Below, one piece after another: positions 17,191 through 25,664 of a DNA stretch of 64,000 nucleotides (positions are counted from its first letter, which is position 1; each line of letters starts with the position of its first letter). Under the pieces are notes generated by a model. That model was not told the origin of the DNA, did not search any database, and worked only from the letters and a program-made list of their open reading frames with translations. The DNA is from Nitrospiria bacterium (lineage in GTDB: Bacteria; Nitrospirota; UBA9217), in contig CAKKRC010000018.1 of NCBI GenBank assembly GCA_919902495.1, positions 126,580 through 190,579 of the forward strand, given 5' to 3'. The position numbers were made by a program, and so were the translations under genes.

Positions 17191-17274
17191 GCCACCGAGG
17201 TCACCGAGTGCACCGAGAAAAACCAATGATCCTATCTAGTGGCAGTACTCTGTGAACTCTGCGTTCTCGGTGGC
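17191..17274. repeat. Iterated-word quasi-palindrome (CACCGAG type)
   Basis: The left arm is GCCACCGAGGTCACCGAGTG with CACCGAG again. The right arm is CTCTGTGAACTCTGCG-TTCTCGGTGGC. It lies upstream of the LOG gene and downstream of the AI-2E gene. Confidence 0.7.
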
Positions 17275-17329
17275 AAAATGACGTTGACTATAATGCATTT
17301 TTTCAGGTTCCTCCGTGGTTTCGACGGCC

Positions 17330-18403
17330 TTAGCGCTTTTCCATGAACTCCTCACGGTAGATCTGGACGAACGCGGTGAGCAGCGTGACCACCAGGGGGC
17401 CGGCAAGGATGCCCAGGAACCCGTAGACCTTGAGGCCGCCCAGGATCCCGATGAAGAGCAGGAAGGTCGGGATCTTCGCCTTTTTCCCGATGATCAGAGG
17501 CTTCAGAAAATTATCAGGGAGGCTCACGAAGACCGTTCCCCAGACCGCGAGCACTATGCCGCTGAGGCCGGAGCCGGTCGCATACAGGTAGATCGATCCG
17601 GGGATCCACACAAGGGCCGCGCCGCCGATGGGCAGCAGCGCGAGGATGGCGGCGAGAAAGCCCCAGAACACCGGAAAGGGGACCCTGAACAGGGCGAAGC
17701 CCACCCCGGTCATGATCCCCTGGAGGAGGGCGATCAGGAACACTCCGTTGATGACCGCGCTGAACGTGTCCTGAAATTTTCGGGCGATGGCCTTTTGCTG
17801 CTCCGGCGTAAACGGCAGAAGGTTGGTCACTGTCGTGTAGTACGACTCGCCGTCCCGGAAGAAGAAGAACAGCGACAGGATCATGATCAGCAGGTTGACC
17901 ACCAGGAGGAAGGTGTCCCTGAGCACGGCCCCAAGCTGGGAGGCCATCCCCGATGACAGTTCACTGACGCCTTTGATCAGCATCCCTTTTATATCGATCC
18001 CCTGCAGGAGCGGCAGACCGGCGAGGCGGTTGAGGAACGGGATCGCCAGCCGGTCCCAGGCTTCCGCCAGCTTCCCGGACCGGATGAGCTCCGAAGCCCA
18101 CTGGTAGATGTCCACGGCCTGGCCTGCAAGCACGACAAGAAGTGAGACCGCCGGTCCGATGACAATGAGGAGCGTTCCTAACGTCATGATGCCGGCGGCC
18201 AGGCCTTTTCTCCCTTTGACCGCCTGTACCACGCGCCGGTAGAGCGGCGCAAGGGCCATCGCGAGGATCGCCGCCCAGAGGAGAGCGGAGGAAAAGGGCG
18301 CAATGATCGTGGCCATCTGGTAGAGGAGAAAGATAAAGATGACGAAAAAGAACGCGGCGAACAAATGGGGGCGGGTAAAAAGCGATGCCGGCTGCTCGTT
18401 CAC
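17330..18403 (-). CDS. AI-2E family (PerM/TqsA-like) transporter
   Basis: The 357-residue membrane protein has paired N-terminal hydrophobic segments, a central amphipathic region (about 120-190) and a block of C-terminal segments including GVGFALFRVPFPVFWGFLA and LPIGGAALVWIPGS, as in the AI-2E transporter family. Members export autoinducer-2 or act as ion antiporters; the substrate here is unknown. It starts with GTG, and its GTGA overlaps the pdxA stop, so the two are translationally coupled. GGAGGAGG lies upstream of the start. Confidence 0.9.
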   Translation of the reverse strand: MNEQPASLFTRPHLFAAFFFVIFIFLLYQMATIIAPFSSALLWAAILAMALAPLYRRVVQAVKGRKGLAAGIMTLGTLLIVIGPAVSLLVVLAGQAVDIYQWASELIRSGKLAEAWDRLAIPFLNRLAGLPLLQGIDIKGMLIKGVSELSSGMASQLGAVLRDTFLLVVNLLIMILSLFFFFRDGESYYTTVTNLLPFTPEQQKAIARKFQDTFSAVINGVFLIALLQGIMTGVGFALFRVPFPVFWGFLAAILALLPIGGAALVWIPGSIYLYATGSGLSGIVLAVWGTVFVSLPDNFLKPLIIGKKAKIPTFLLFIGILGGLKVYGFLGILAGPLVVTLLTAFVQIYREEFMEKR

Positions 18404-19419
18404 GATGCCACCTCCTCCGTTCGACCCTTATGGGTCGCCATCTGTGCTGCAAGTTTCAGCGCCGCGAGCAGGCTTGCCGGGTCGGCGCAGCCCTTTCCAG
18501 CGATGTCATAGGCGGTGCCATGATCGACCGAGGTGCGGATGATGGGAAGACCGACCGTGACGTTCACCGTCTGGCCGAAGGCGAGCATCTTCAGCGGCGC
18601 CAGGCCCTGGTCATGGTACATGGCGACGACGATATCGAACCTGCCGTTCCGGGCCTTGTGGAAGATCGTGTCCGCGGGCAGCGGATCGCTGGCGTCGATC
18701 CCCTCCCCCCGCGCCATGATGACCGCGGGAAGGATCTCGTTCCTGTCCTCGCCGCCGAAGAGGCCGCCTTCGCCCGCGTGGGGGTTCAGCGCCGCCACGC
18801 CGATGCGGGGCCGGTCGATGCCGAGCGACCGCATGGCTGCGTGAGCGAGACGGATGGTCCGGAGGACGCGCCGCTTTTTGATCAGGCGGGGGACGTCCTT
18901 CAGGGCGTGATGGATGGTCGCCAGGATCAGGTGCATCCCGCCGCCAACGAACATCATGCCGAAGTCCCTGGTACCGGTGAGCGCCGCCAGCAGCTCGGTA
19001 TGGCCGGCGTATCGGTATCCCGCCGCGTTCATCATTTCCTTGTTGATCGGCGCGGTGACGATGGCCGCGACCTCCTGCTTCAGCGCGAGCGCCGTCGCCT
19101 GCTTGATGTAGTCCACCACGGCCCTGCCGGACGCGGCGTTCGGCCGTCCCCAGGCATGCATCGCGATGTCGATGTTCTCGGTGTTCAGCACGTCCATGTG
19201 TCCGCGGCGGGGGTCCGCCGACCGGAGGGAGGGGATGCTTTTGACCGTGAGTTCGAGCCCCAGTTCCTTGACGATCTTCCGCATGACCCGCGTGTTGCCG
19301 ACGACCACGGGCCTGCAGAAGGAACGGATCGCGCCCGCGGCGAAGACCTTGGCGATGATCTCCGGACCGATGCCGGCCGGGTCTCCCATGGTTATGGCGA
19401 TGAAGGGTTTCTTGTTCAT
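18400..19419 (-). CDS. pdxA: 4-hydroxythreonine-4-phosphate dehydrogenase
   Basis: This 339-residue enzyme of the DXP-dependent pyridoxal phosphate pathway oxidises 4-phosphohydroxy-L-threonine. The N-terminus (ITMGDPAGIGPEI), the zinc-binding histidines in GYRYAGHTELLA and MYHDQGLAPLKML, and GLPIIRTSVDHGTAYDIAG are all conserved. Its 3' end overlaps the AI-2E-family gene by four bases. Confidence 0.96.
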   Translation of the reverse strand: MNKKPFIAITMGDPAGIGPEIIAKVFAAGAIRSFCRPVVVGNTRVMRKIVKELGLELTVKSIPSLRSADPRRGHMDVLNTENIDIAMHAWGRPNAASGRAVVDYIKQATALALKQEVAAIVTAPINKEMMNAAGYRYAGHTELLAALTGTRDFGMMFVGGGMHLILATIHHALKDVPRLIKKRRVLRTIRLAHAAMRSLGIDRPRIGVAALNPHAGEGGLFGGEDRNEILPAVIMARGEGIDASDPLPADTIFHKARNGRFDIVVAMYHDQGLAPLKMLAFGQTVNVTVGLPIIRTSVDHGTAYDIAGKGCADPASLLAALKLAAQMATHKGRTEEVAS

Positions 19420-19492
19420 AGGTACGAAAAAAGAACAGTAAAACTATGTAACCACGGGTCCCGAACTTGTCGGGACACACAGATGACCAGAA

Positions 19493-19511
19493 GTAGGCGC
19501 CTCTAGGCGAC
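19493..19511 (+). repeat. GTAGGCG hairpin element, copy 2
   Basis: The copy reads GTAGGCGCCTCTAGGCGAC, with a perfect CGCCT/AGGCG stem around CT. It follows CACAGATGACCAGAA, the same left flank as copy 1. A separate hairpin, GTCCCGA-ACT-TGTCGGGAC, lies just before it at 19458-19476. Confidence 0.6.
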
Positions 19512-19529
19512 ACGGAAGGGTCCAACAGA

Positions 19530-19805
19530 TCACTCATCTTCCCGCGGGATCCGGTGGTCCGACGTTACCCGAAACAGTTCCTCAGGGAGACATTTGACGT
19601 TATTCGATGAGGCCGGAACCTTCAGCACCTCGATCTCGATAATGCGCGTCGAGTAGGAAATACGCAGGGCGTCGCCCGGTCCGACCTCTTTCGCGGGCTT
19701 TGCCTCCTGGCCGTTCACCAGCACCCTGCCGGCACCGCACATCTCCTGCGCCACGGTCCTGCGCTTTACGAGCCTGCTCGTCTTCAGGAAAAGATCAACG
19801 CGCAC
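19530..19805 (-). CDS. S4 RNA-binding domain protein (RqcP/Hsp15-like)
   Basis: The 91-residue protein is little more than an S4 RNA-binding domain: MRVDLFLKTSRLVKRRTVA, then GRVLVNGQEAKPAKEVGPGD. This matches RqcP and Hsp15, which bind 50S ribosomes carrying obstructed peptidyl-tRNA. The start is a GTG at 19805, fixed by family alignment. A near-consensus promoter places the transcript start on this GTG, so the message looks leaderless. No Shine-Dalgarno sequence is visible. Confidence 0.9.
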   Translation of the reverse strand: MRVDLFLKTSRLVKRRTVAQEMCGAGRVLVNGQEAKPAKEVGPGDALRISYSTRIIEIEVLKVPASSNNVKCLPEELFRVTSDHRIPREDE

Positions 19806-19811
19806 GAAAGG

Positions 19812-19840
19812 ATTGTAGCGTAAATAGAGGTGTTTGACAA
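19812..19840 (-). promoter_or_regulatory. Sigma70-type promoter of the S4-domain gene
   Basis: Reading the minus strand, TTGTCA (-35), a 17-base spacer and TACAAT (-10) are present. The base seven downstream of the -10 is the G of the GTG start codon at 19805. Confidence 0.7.
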
Positions 19841-19933
19841 TGACAAACAGGTTGTCGAGCGCGGGAGGAGCCGGAGGACTTACCTTGGGAACACCAGATC
19901 ATAATTATGAATATAAAACAAAGCTAAAGGGCA

Positions 19934-20033
19934 TCTCTCGCAAAGCCGCTAAGCCGCAAAGAAAGGCCATATCTTTTAGTTTTAAAACCAGGATTTAAAG
20001 ATATCCTTTGCGTCCTTTGCGGCTTTGCGAGAG
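19934..20033. repeat. Iterated-word quasi-palindrome (CGCAAAG type)
   Basis: The left arm is TCTCGCAAAGCCGCTAAGCC and the right arm CCTTTGCGTCCTTTGCGGC followed by TTTGCGAGAGA, with an AT-rich centre. It pairs with the family member at 9545-9643. Confidence 0.75.
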
Positions 20034-20114
20034 ACAGCCGTTCGTCGTAGCTTATCTTTATTGCAAAAGGAACAATATTCCTTTAATTTTGAGCGGAATT
20101 CTATTCCGACGTTG

Positions 20115-20915
20115 CTATCTGCTTGTTCGCGGCTGCATATGCCACGCGCCGACGACCAGTTCTTTCGACGCGGACCGGGCATTATTCGTAGCCGGAGCGA
20201 TGTTCCATGTCCATGACGCGTCCGGCGCAGGCAGAACAAGATCATAGACCGTAGAAGCCCTGCTGATTATCGCGCCGTCGGTGTCGAGCTTAACAACCTC
20301 ATGATCAGCGATCAGGCAGACGTCGCAGGACAGGGAGCGCAAGGAAGAGTAATAAAATTCCTCGATCTGCCTGCACCAGTCTTCGACCTGGTCATGAGGG
20401 AGGGCCGGACGCTGCGATGACACATAGGTCCGCGGCATGACCCAGAGCTGGGAGAGGATGTTCAGGGAAACGACCAGATCGGCATCATTGTCGATCTCCA
20501 CAGGCACGGCCCGGGGAAGCTCAGGGATGCCTTGCTGTCTGTTCGTATAAAGACGTTCGGCGATATTCGTAACATCACGCTCAATGAACGATACCTTGCC
20601 ATATCCCCTGATCTGCTTGCGGACCTCGGGAAGGCAGACGGTATCCATCAGGACGACCTCCCGAAACATTCCTGTGAGCTCGGCAAGAGGCACATCCAGC
20701 AGGAGTCCGGACCCGAGGACAACGACCTTGTCCCGGTGAAGGACCTTCTCTGCGACTGCCAGGACGAAGCGGCGGGTGTTGTTGAGATGAGGCTGCCACG
20801 CGGTCCTGTTGCGGCGGTATCTGCTCCGCATGGCGATCGCCTCGTCGAGATAGCCCAGGCGGCGGACGTAGGGCGAGCAGGAGGTTGTGAGATGCGTGAA
20901 CAGGTCAAGGAGCAT
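20115..20915 (-). CDS. Conserved protein with a class I methyltransferase-like fold
   Basis: The 266-residue product is unnamed. VVVLGSGLLLDVPLAEL (near 64-80) followed by REVVLMD fits the nucleotide-binding loop and acidic residue of a class I SAM-dependent methyltransferase, and VSLNILSQLW resembles the strand-4 region. Substrate and reaction cannot be told. It is the last gene of a minus-strand run, 21 bases after the CsgG-like gene, and no strong ribosome binding site is visible before the ATG at 20915. Confidence 0.65.
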   Translation of the reverse strand: MLLDLFTHLTTSCSPYVRRLGYLDEAIAMRSRYRRNRTAWQPHLNNTRRFVLAVAEKVLHRDKVVVLGSGLLLDVPLAELTGMFREVVLMDTVCLPEVRKQIRGYGKVSFIERDVTNIAERLYTNRQQGIPELPRAVPVEIDNDADLVVSLNILSQLWVMPRTYVSSQRPALPHDQVEDWCRQIEEFYYSSLRSLSCDVCLIADHEVVKLDTDGAIISRASTVYDLVLPAPDASWTWNIAPATNNARSASKELVVGAWHMQPRTSR

Positions 20916-20936
20916 GGCAGGCAGAACCGTTGGTGC

Positions 20937-21701
20937 TTAGGGGAGCCGCAGTTCGGCGGCGGCCTCTTTTGTCAGCTGGCGAGCCACATGATCGAGCCGT
21001 TCGAGCGAACCCGAACCGTGAAGCGCGGCTTTAATATCGCTGTAGCCGGACGCGGCGGATTTTTTCGTATCGATGAGATACTCCCGATCAAGGTAATTTT
21101 CGGAGTTGCCCGACTTCTGGCAGGAGAACAGCACCGTCCCGGTGGCAACGTCGATCATCTTGAACTCGACGGCCACAAAAGCGACCGGGAAGTTGAACCA
21201 GGCCTTGCCTTGGGTCTGCCAGCGGAGCACGGTCAGGTATTTGATGACCTTGCCGTCGATGATGGTGTCAGCGCCGCTCAGCTGGCCGAATTTTTTCATG
21301 GTCTCACTGTCGACCGCGCCGCTATGCTGGAGCTTCATCTCATCAAGGAGCTTCTGGATCTTTGCCCGTTCGACGATCGAATATCGTCCCGTGCTCATGA
21401 GAGCGTTCTCCAGGATCGAGGCGAAGTGTTCGCCGTCCTCTTTGACCGGGTAGCTGAAGTTGTTCACGGTCTTCTTTCCGTCGGGAGTGGTCTTCTTCGA
21501 TCTGGCGGACTTGTCGCTATTGCTGAAGGGAAGGACGACAACTCGCCGGGGATGGAACTGCCCGTCCTGCTTGTGTCCCGCGCATGCCTGTTCATCCCGG
21601 GGAAGCGGCTTCAGCGTGAGTTCCAGCGATGAGGCTGTCCCGGCGGCGCACACCAGAATGCCTAAGACGGATGCCATTATAGTCAGCACAGACCTGTCCA
21701 T
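20937..21701 (-). CDS. CsgG-like exported protein
   Basis: The 254-residue product starts with a signal peptide (hydrophobic 6-24, ending near AGTASS). Its body resembles the CsgG/curli-assembly or FlgO-like alpha/beta domain: RRVVVLPFSN, then ILENALMSTGRYSIVERAKI, LLDEMKLQHSG and GADTIIDGKVIKYL. Such proteins sit in the periplasm or outer membrane. There is no lipobox cysteine and no curli genes nearby, so a curli role is unlikely. GGAGG precedes the ATG, 19 bases after gltX. Confidence 0.75.
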   Translation of the reverse strand: MDRSVLTIMASVLGILVCAAGTASSLELTLKPLPRDEQACAGHKQDGQFHPRRVVVLPFSNSDKSARSKKTTPDGKKTVNNFSYPVKEDGEHFASILENALMSTGRYSIVERAKIQKLLDEMKLQHSGAVDSETMKKFGQLSGADTIIDGKVIKYLTVLRWQTQGKAWFNFPVAFVAVEFKMIDVATGTVLFSCQKSGNSENYLDREYLIDTKKSAASGYSDIKAALHGSGSLERLDHVARQLTKEAAAELRLP

Positions 21702-21720
21702 GGGAGACCTCCACCCTGAA

Positions 21721-23154
21721 TTAGGATTTGACCGCAGCCTCTATTCGTTTGATGACCTTGTCCCTGCCCATCACTTCGATGACGTCAAAGATGCCGGGGC
21801 TGACGGTCCCGCCGGTGAGCGCTACGCGCACGGGTTGGGCGAGCTTGCCGAGCTTGATGCCCTTTGTCGTCACGAGATCGTTGAAGACCTTCTCGATGGC
21901 GTCATGCGAGAAAGGCTCAAGCGCCTTGAGCGCTCCTGCCAGCTCGGTCAGGAGCGGCGCAACGTCCGGCGTAAGATGTTTTGCTTTCGCCTTCTCGTCC
22001 ATGGCGATCTCGTCCTTGATGAAGGGAATGGCCCCGGTCTTCATCTCGACGAGCGTGTGGCTTCGCTCCGCAAGGATCTTGACGAGCTTCTTAAGCCACG
22101 TTGCGTCGGGCTCGCTGCCCGCTTGCACGATTCCGTCCTTCTTCAGAAGGTCGAGCAGCAGACCCGCAAGCCTGCCGTGGTCGGCCCGCTGAATGTAGTG
22201 GTGGTTCAGCCAGACCAGCTTTTCCGCATTGAAGACCGAGGGCGCCTTGCCGACGCTTTCCAGGGAGAAGGACTCGATCAATTCTTTGGGAGAGAAAATC
22301 TCCTGGTCGCCATGGGACCAGCCGAGCCGGGAGAGGTAATTGACGAGCGCCTCAGGGAGATAGCCGAGGTCGATGTACTCCGTGACCGCTGTCGCGCCGT
22401 GACGTTTGGACAACTTTGCCTTGTCCGAGCCCAGGATCATGGGCAGGTGCGCGAACTGGGGCGGCTCGAAGCCGAACGCGCGGTAGATCTGGATCTGGCG
22501 CGGCGTGTTGTTCAGGTGGTCGTCGCCGCGGATCACATGGGAGATCTTCATGGTCACGTCGTCCACGACCACGGCGAAGTTGTACGTCGGGAACCCGTCG
22601 GAGCGCATGATGATGAGGTCGTCGAGCTGCTTGTTCTCGAAGGTGACCGCGCCCCGGACGAGGTCGCGCACCACGGTCTCGCCTTCATCGGTCGAGTGGA
22701 ACCGGAGTACCGGTGTCCTTCCGGCGACGGGCTCTTTAATGCCGTAGCACTTCCGGTCATATTTGGGCGCCTTCCCGTCCGCCATGGCTTTCTTGCGTCG
22801 CATGTCGAGTTCTTCCGGCGAGCAATAGCAGAGATAGGCTTTGCCTTCTTTCTGCAGACGGTCAGCGTACTCGCGGTAGATCGCCATGCGCTCGGTCTGG
22901 CGGTACCCTTTGACCGATCCATCCGGCAGGACGGACGGACCCTCGTCCCAGTCCATGCCGAGCCACTTCATGCCGTCGATGATGACCTTGATGGAATCGT
23001 CCGTGGACCGCGCCTGGTCCGTGTCCTCGATGCGGAGGATGAACGTTCCCTTGTGATGGCGGGCAAAGAGCCAGTTGAAGAGGGCGGTGCGGACCCCGCC
23101 GATATGCAGAGCGCCGGTGGGGCTGGGCGCGAACCTTACGCGAACGGTATTCAT
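21721..23154 (-). CDS. gltX: Glutamyl-tRNA synthetase
   Basis: The 477-residue class I synthetase has the HIGH-type motif in RFAPSPTGALHIGGVRTALFN and the KMSKS-type motif KLSKRHGA. It charges tRNA-Glu (possibly also tRNA-Gln; the anticodon-binding region does not settle this by eye). Length is typical of bacterial GltX. AAGGAGC lies about 12 bases before the ATG. The CsgG-like and methyltransferase-like genes follow on the same strand with short gaps and may be cotranscribed. Confidence 0.97.
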   Translation of the reverse strand: MNTVRVRFAPSPTGALHIGGVRTALFNWLFARHHKGTFILRIEDTDQARSTDDSIKVIIDGMKWLGMDWDEGPSVLPDGSVKGYRQTERMAIYREYADRLQKEGKAYLCYCSPEELDMRRKKAMADGKAPKYDRKCYGIKEPVAGRTPVLRFHSTDEGETVVRDLVRGAVTFENKQLDDLIIMRSDGFPTYNFAVVVDDVTMKISHVIRGDDHLNNTPRQIQIYRAFGFEPPQFAHLPMILGSDKAKLSKRHGATAVTEYIDLGYLPEALVNYLSRLGWSHGDQEIFSPKELIESFSLESVGKAPSVFNAEKLVWLNHHYIQRADHGRLAGLLLDLLKKDGIVQAGSEPDATWLKKLVKILAERSHTLVEMKTGAIPFIKDEIAMDEKAKAKHLTPDVAPLLTELAGALKALEPFSHDAIEKVFNDLVTTKGIKLGKLAQPVRVALTGGTVSPGIFDVIEVMGRDKVIKRIEAAVKS

Positions 23155-23301
23155 GGGCGGATTGTGCTCCTTAGGGGTGGTGATGTTGTCAGGGCGCTAT
23201 TATACCGCAAAGGGGGAGGGGGAAAAAGGGAAAAAACGGGAGACCAAGGGAGAGAAGCATGGGGGCGAACGCGAAGGGCTCGATCAGCCAACTGATGGAG
23301 A

Positions 23302-24057
23302 TTAAACCTTTCGAGAAAAGGGCAGGCCCGCTATTGCATTCTTAGCCGACCTCAAGTCCAAAAATGCGAGTATATTCCTTATCGGAAATACATTCTTCTC
23401 TGTCATGATAAAAGCACCCTTCCATGTAAGCATGAATCGTGTTTTGTTTTCTGTTAGATATAAATAGCCTAATTTTTCCTGAAGTCTTGTTTCGTTATTA
23501 AAAGCGTCACAGAGCATTTCCAACTCTCTGCCTCGAACATAACCCATTGGGTTTATCGCCCTCTTATCGCGACTGGTTACCCAGTTATTTATCTCGTAAA
23601 GATGTTTGATCGAGTCGGTGTCCGGATATCTATAGCTACTCCTATCCGGATGTATATAGCTTCCCATCATCGGCGAATTGTTTACATTGATCACGCGGCC
23701 ATTGGAATACTTGTTGGTAAACTCGTAATATCGAACGGTCCGTCCAGACTTAGGTCGAAGGACAGCTGCCATGGAGGATGTCTTATTCTGTTTGTCCATG
23801 AATAATGCAAAATAGGAAGACAACATGTTCGGCACGTAGTCACATAACTCCATATACCCGACAAAGTCGAATCCTATGGATTCAAATTCGATCATAGCAT
23901 TGTCAAGAAAGGCTTTTACATCATGGTCGAGAGCTTCAGGAGAAACCGACTTGATGGTGACTTTCGCAGAAACCCAATGACTGAATTTTATTACAAATGG
24001 GCCGAGAATCATGGGGGCCAACACAAATACAATAATTAATGTTAGAAACAAATCCAT
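23302..24057 (-). CDS. Membrane-anchored protein of unknown function
   Basis: This 251-residue protein is not recognised. It has one N-terminal hydrophobic segment (about 3-24, LFLTLIIVFVLAPMILGPFV), probably an anchor, and a soluble remainder containing several aromatic-rich segments. Codon usage is AT-rich compared with gltX and atpE on either side, suggesting later acquisition. GAGGTGA lies upstream of the ATG at 24057. Confidence 0.65.
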   Translation of the reverse strand: MDLFLTLIIVFVLAPMILGPFVIKFSHWVSAKVTIKSVSPEALDHDVKAFLDNAMIEFESIGFDFVGYMELCDYVPNMLSSYFALFMDKQNKTSSMAAVLRPKSGRTVRYYEFTNKYSNGRVINVNNSPMMGSYIHPDRSSYRYPDTDSIKHLYEINNWVTSRDKRAINPMGYVRGRELEMLCDAFNNETRLQEKLGYLYLTENKTRFMLTWKGAFIMTEKNVFPIRNILAFLDLRSAKNAIAGLPFSRKV

Positions 24058-24155
24058 GTTTCACCTCGTTAAATAACCTGTTATTGGATAAACGGGACTA
24101 TAGCACGGGAACAATGATTTATCAATGCGGTGGCTATAACACAGGCTTTGGACGA

Positions 24156-24184
24156 CGAGATTGCTTCGCTTTGCTCGCAATGAC
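24156..24184. repeat. Short palindromic repeat (CGAGATTGCTTCG type)
   Basis: CGAGATTGCTTCGCTTTGCT-CGCAATGAC matches the widespread class of intergenic palindromes built on GCAATCTCG/CGAGATTGC words. A single copy is seen in this window, upstream of the AT-rich membrane-anchored gene. Confidence 0.6.
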
Positions 24185-24224
24185 CGAATTAGTTCTTTTC
24201 TGCCCTGAGTGTGTTCGTCGAGAC

Positions 24225-24258
24225 AAAAAAAGCGGGGATGGTTTTCACCATCCCCGCT
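24225..24258 (-). terminator. Rho-independent terminator after atpE
   Basis: On the minus strand an 11-bp perfect stem (AGCGGGGATGG/CCATCCCCGCT) with a six-base loop is followed by six T residues, ending the atpB-atpE transcript. Confidence 0.92.
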
Positions 24259-24283
24259 TCGGGTACTGCTCTGCTGATACTGC

Positions 24284-24595
24284 CTATGCCTTGATGAAGA
24301 TGATGACCAGCGTGTAGATGGCCAGCGATTCGATCAGTGCCAGACCGATGATCATGGTGGTCATGATCTTGCCGGAGGCTTCGGGATTGCGCGCGATGCC
24401 TTCGACGGCCTTGCTAATGCTGAGGCCCATGCCGAGGCTGCCGCCGAACGCCGCGATGGCGATGGCGAAGAGCGCGGCAGTTGCCGCGGTCAGGCCGCCG
24501 GCTGCTGCTGCAGGGGCTGCTGCCTCCGCTGCGAACGCCACACCCGCTACCAACATCAGGCTGAGGGTCAAAACAAGGACTGCGAACTTTTTCAT
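24284..24595 (-). CDS. atpE: ATP synthase F0 subunit c with N-terminal signal-peptide-like extension
   Basis: The 103-residue proteolipid has two membrane helices joined by the RNPEASGK loop. The ion-binding Glu89 sits in [15 protein letters not shown]. The first 23 residues look like a cleavable signal peptide (ends VAFAAEA) followed by an Ala/Pro-rich linker, so the mature subunit is probably shorter. The position of the Na+-ligating Gln of sodium c-rings is Met56 here (GMG), which favours H+ coupling. It lies 129 bases downstream of atpB; the F1 genes are not in the window. Confidence 0.95.
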   Translation of the reverse strand: MKKFAVLVLTLSLMLVAGVAFAAEAAAPAAAAGGLTAATAALFAIAIAAFGGSLGMGLSISKAVEGIARNPEASGKIMTTMIIGLALIESLAIYTLVIIFIKA

Positions 24596-24724
24596 CTGTT
24601 TGTCTCCTTTCTTCTAAATGTGAACTTCTATCCGGAATCGTGCCGGGTTGCTACCTCCCGGGGAATCCCGCACTGCGGGAGCTGCGTTCACCGGGGTGAA
24701 TGAGCTGATAAGCTGACAGCTTAT

Positions 24725-25402
24725 TTAATGATGTTCGCTGCCGTGCGCTTCTTCGATCGCGCCGGCGAGGTACAGCATGGTCAGAAGCGTGAACACGCCC
24801 GCTTGGACGAAGGCCACGAACACGCCCAGGCCCAGGACGAGGAACACGGGCACGAAGGGCGACAGCGAAAGGAGCGCCACGAGCAGCTTGTGCTTGGCCA
24901 GCATGTTGCCGAAAAGACGGAAGGCCAGCGAGACCGGCCGCGCGAGGTGGCTTATCAGCTCCAGGGGGATCATGAGCGGCGCCAGGAGCGGCATGGGGCC
25001 GACGAAATGCTTGAAGTACGAGAAGCCGTGCTTCGAGATGCCGATGATATGGGTCGCGGAAAAAACGATTATGGCCAGGGCCGCCGTGGTGTTGATGTTG
25101 CCGGTCGGCGATTCCAGGCCCGGGACCAGGCCCTGCAGGTTCGAGACCAGGATGAAGAGGAACAGGCTGCCGATGAGGAAGAAGTAGTGCTTGCCCTCGG
25201 GCCCCATGATCTCTTCAATATAGTCGTCGAGACCGCCGAAGATCACTTCGAACACGTTCTGGATGCCCGTGGGGGCGGTCTTCTTGAGGCTGGCACGGGC
25301 GATCAGGGCAAGGCCGATGAGGATGACCATGACCAGCCAGGTGTAGGGGACGATCTCCGGAACACCATGTATTTCCGGTAAAAGCAGCGGACCTTCTTTC
25401 AT
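24725..25402 (-). CDS. atpB: ATP synthase F0 subunit a
   Basis: The 225-residue integral membrane subunit forms the ion half-channels against the c-ring. The conserved helix LISHLARPVSLAFRLFGNM carries the essential arginine in FRLFGN, and PLLAPLMIPLE precedes it. GAGGAGC lies upstream of the ATG at 25402. Together with atpE it forms a two-gene F0 operon apart from the F1 genes, an arrangement known in several delta-proteobacterial and related lineages. Confidence 0.96.
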   Translation of the reverse strand: MKEGPLLLPEIHGVPEIVPYTWLVMVILIGLALIARASLKKTAPTGIQNVFEVIFGGLDDYIEEIMGPEGKHYFFLIGSLFLFILVSNLQGLVPGLESPTGNINTTAALAIIVFSATHIIGISKHGFSYFKHFVGPMPLLAPLMIPLELISHLARPVSLAFRLFGNMLAKHKLLVALLSLSPFVPVFLVLGLGVFVAFVQAGVFTLLTMLYLAGAIEEAHGSEHH

Positions 25403-25589
25403 AACCTGTCGCTCCTCACGATTTCAGAATATGCTCGAAAAATCTACCGGAATCACGGTTTTTTGTCAAGCGAAAACCCGGAAGGTTTCCATAAGTTTTC
25501 CTAATAATTCCATAGCCAAAGCCCGGATTGGCGGCCGATGAGGATCGTCAATAAGGGCAAAAATTCAACAAATATTATTACCGTGATGC

Positions 25590-25595
25590 TATAAT
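25590..25595 (+). promoter_or_regulatory. Putative -10 box of the sugar-isomerase-like gene
   Basis: TATAAT at this position would start transcription near 25602, giving a leader of about 63 bases before the ATG at 25665. No good -35 is seen. The leader contains GGGAGGGGCC-TTTCGGCC, which could form a small hairpin. Confidence 0.4.
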
Positions 25596-25664
25596 ATGTC
25601 CTCACGGGAGGGGCCTTTCGGCCTTATCCTGCCGACCCGAGACGGGACCCCAAAACACAAAACC

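Larger units (their letters stand above)
19806..20114. other. Spacer with promoter for the S4 gene and a CGCAAAG repeat
   Basis: This 309-base stretch holds no gene. It contains the minus-strand promoter at 19812-19840 and the quasi-palindrome at 19934-20033. The remainder is AT-rich with no feature I can name. Confidence 0.6.

Noticed and set aside
20937-21701. Curli secretion gene csgG
   Set aside because: The fold resembles CsgG, but the lipobox Cys and all other csg genes are missing.
24284-24595. Sodium-type ATP synthase c ring
   Set aside because: E-S in helix 2 hinted at it, but the helix 1 Gln ligand is replaced by Met and the Val-x-Glu-Ser-Thr pattern is incomplete.
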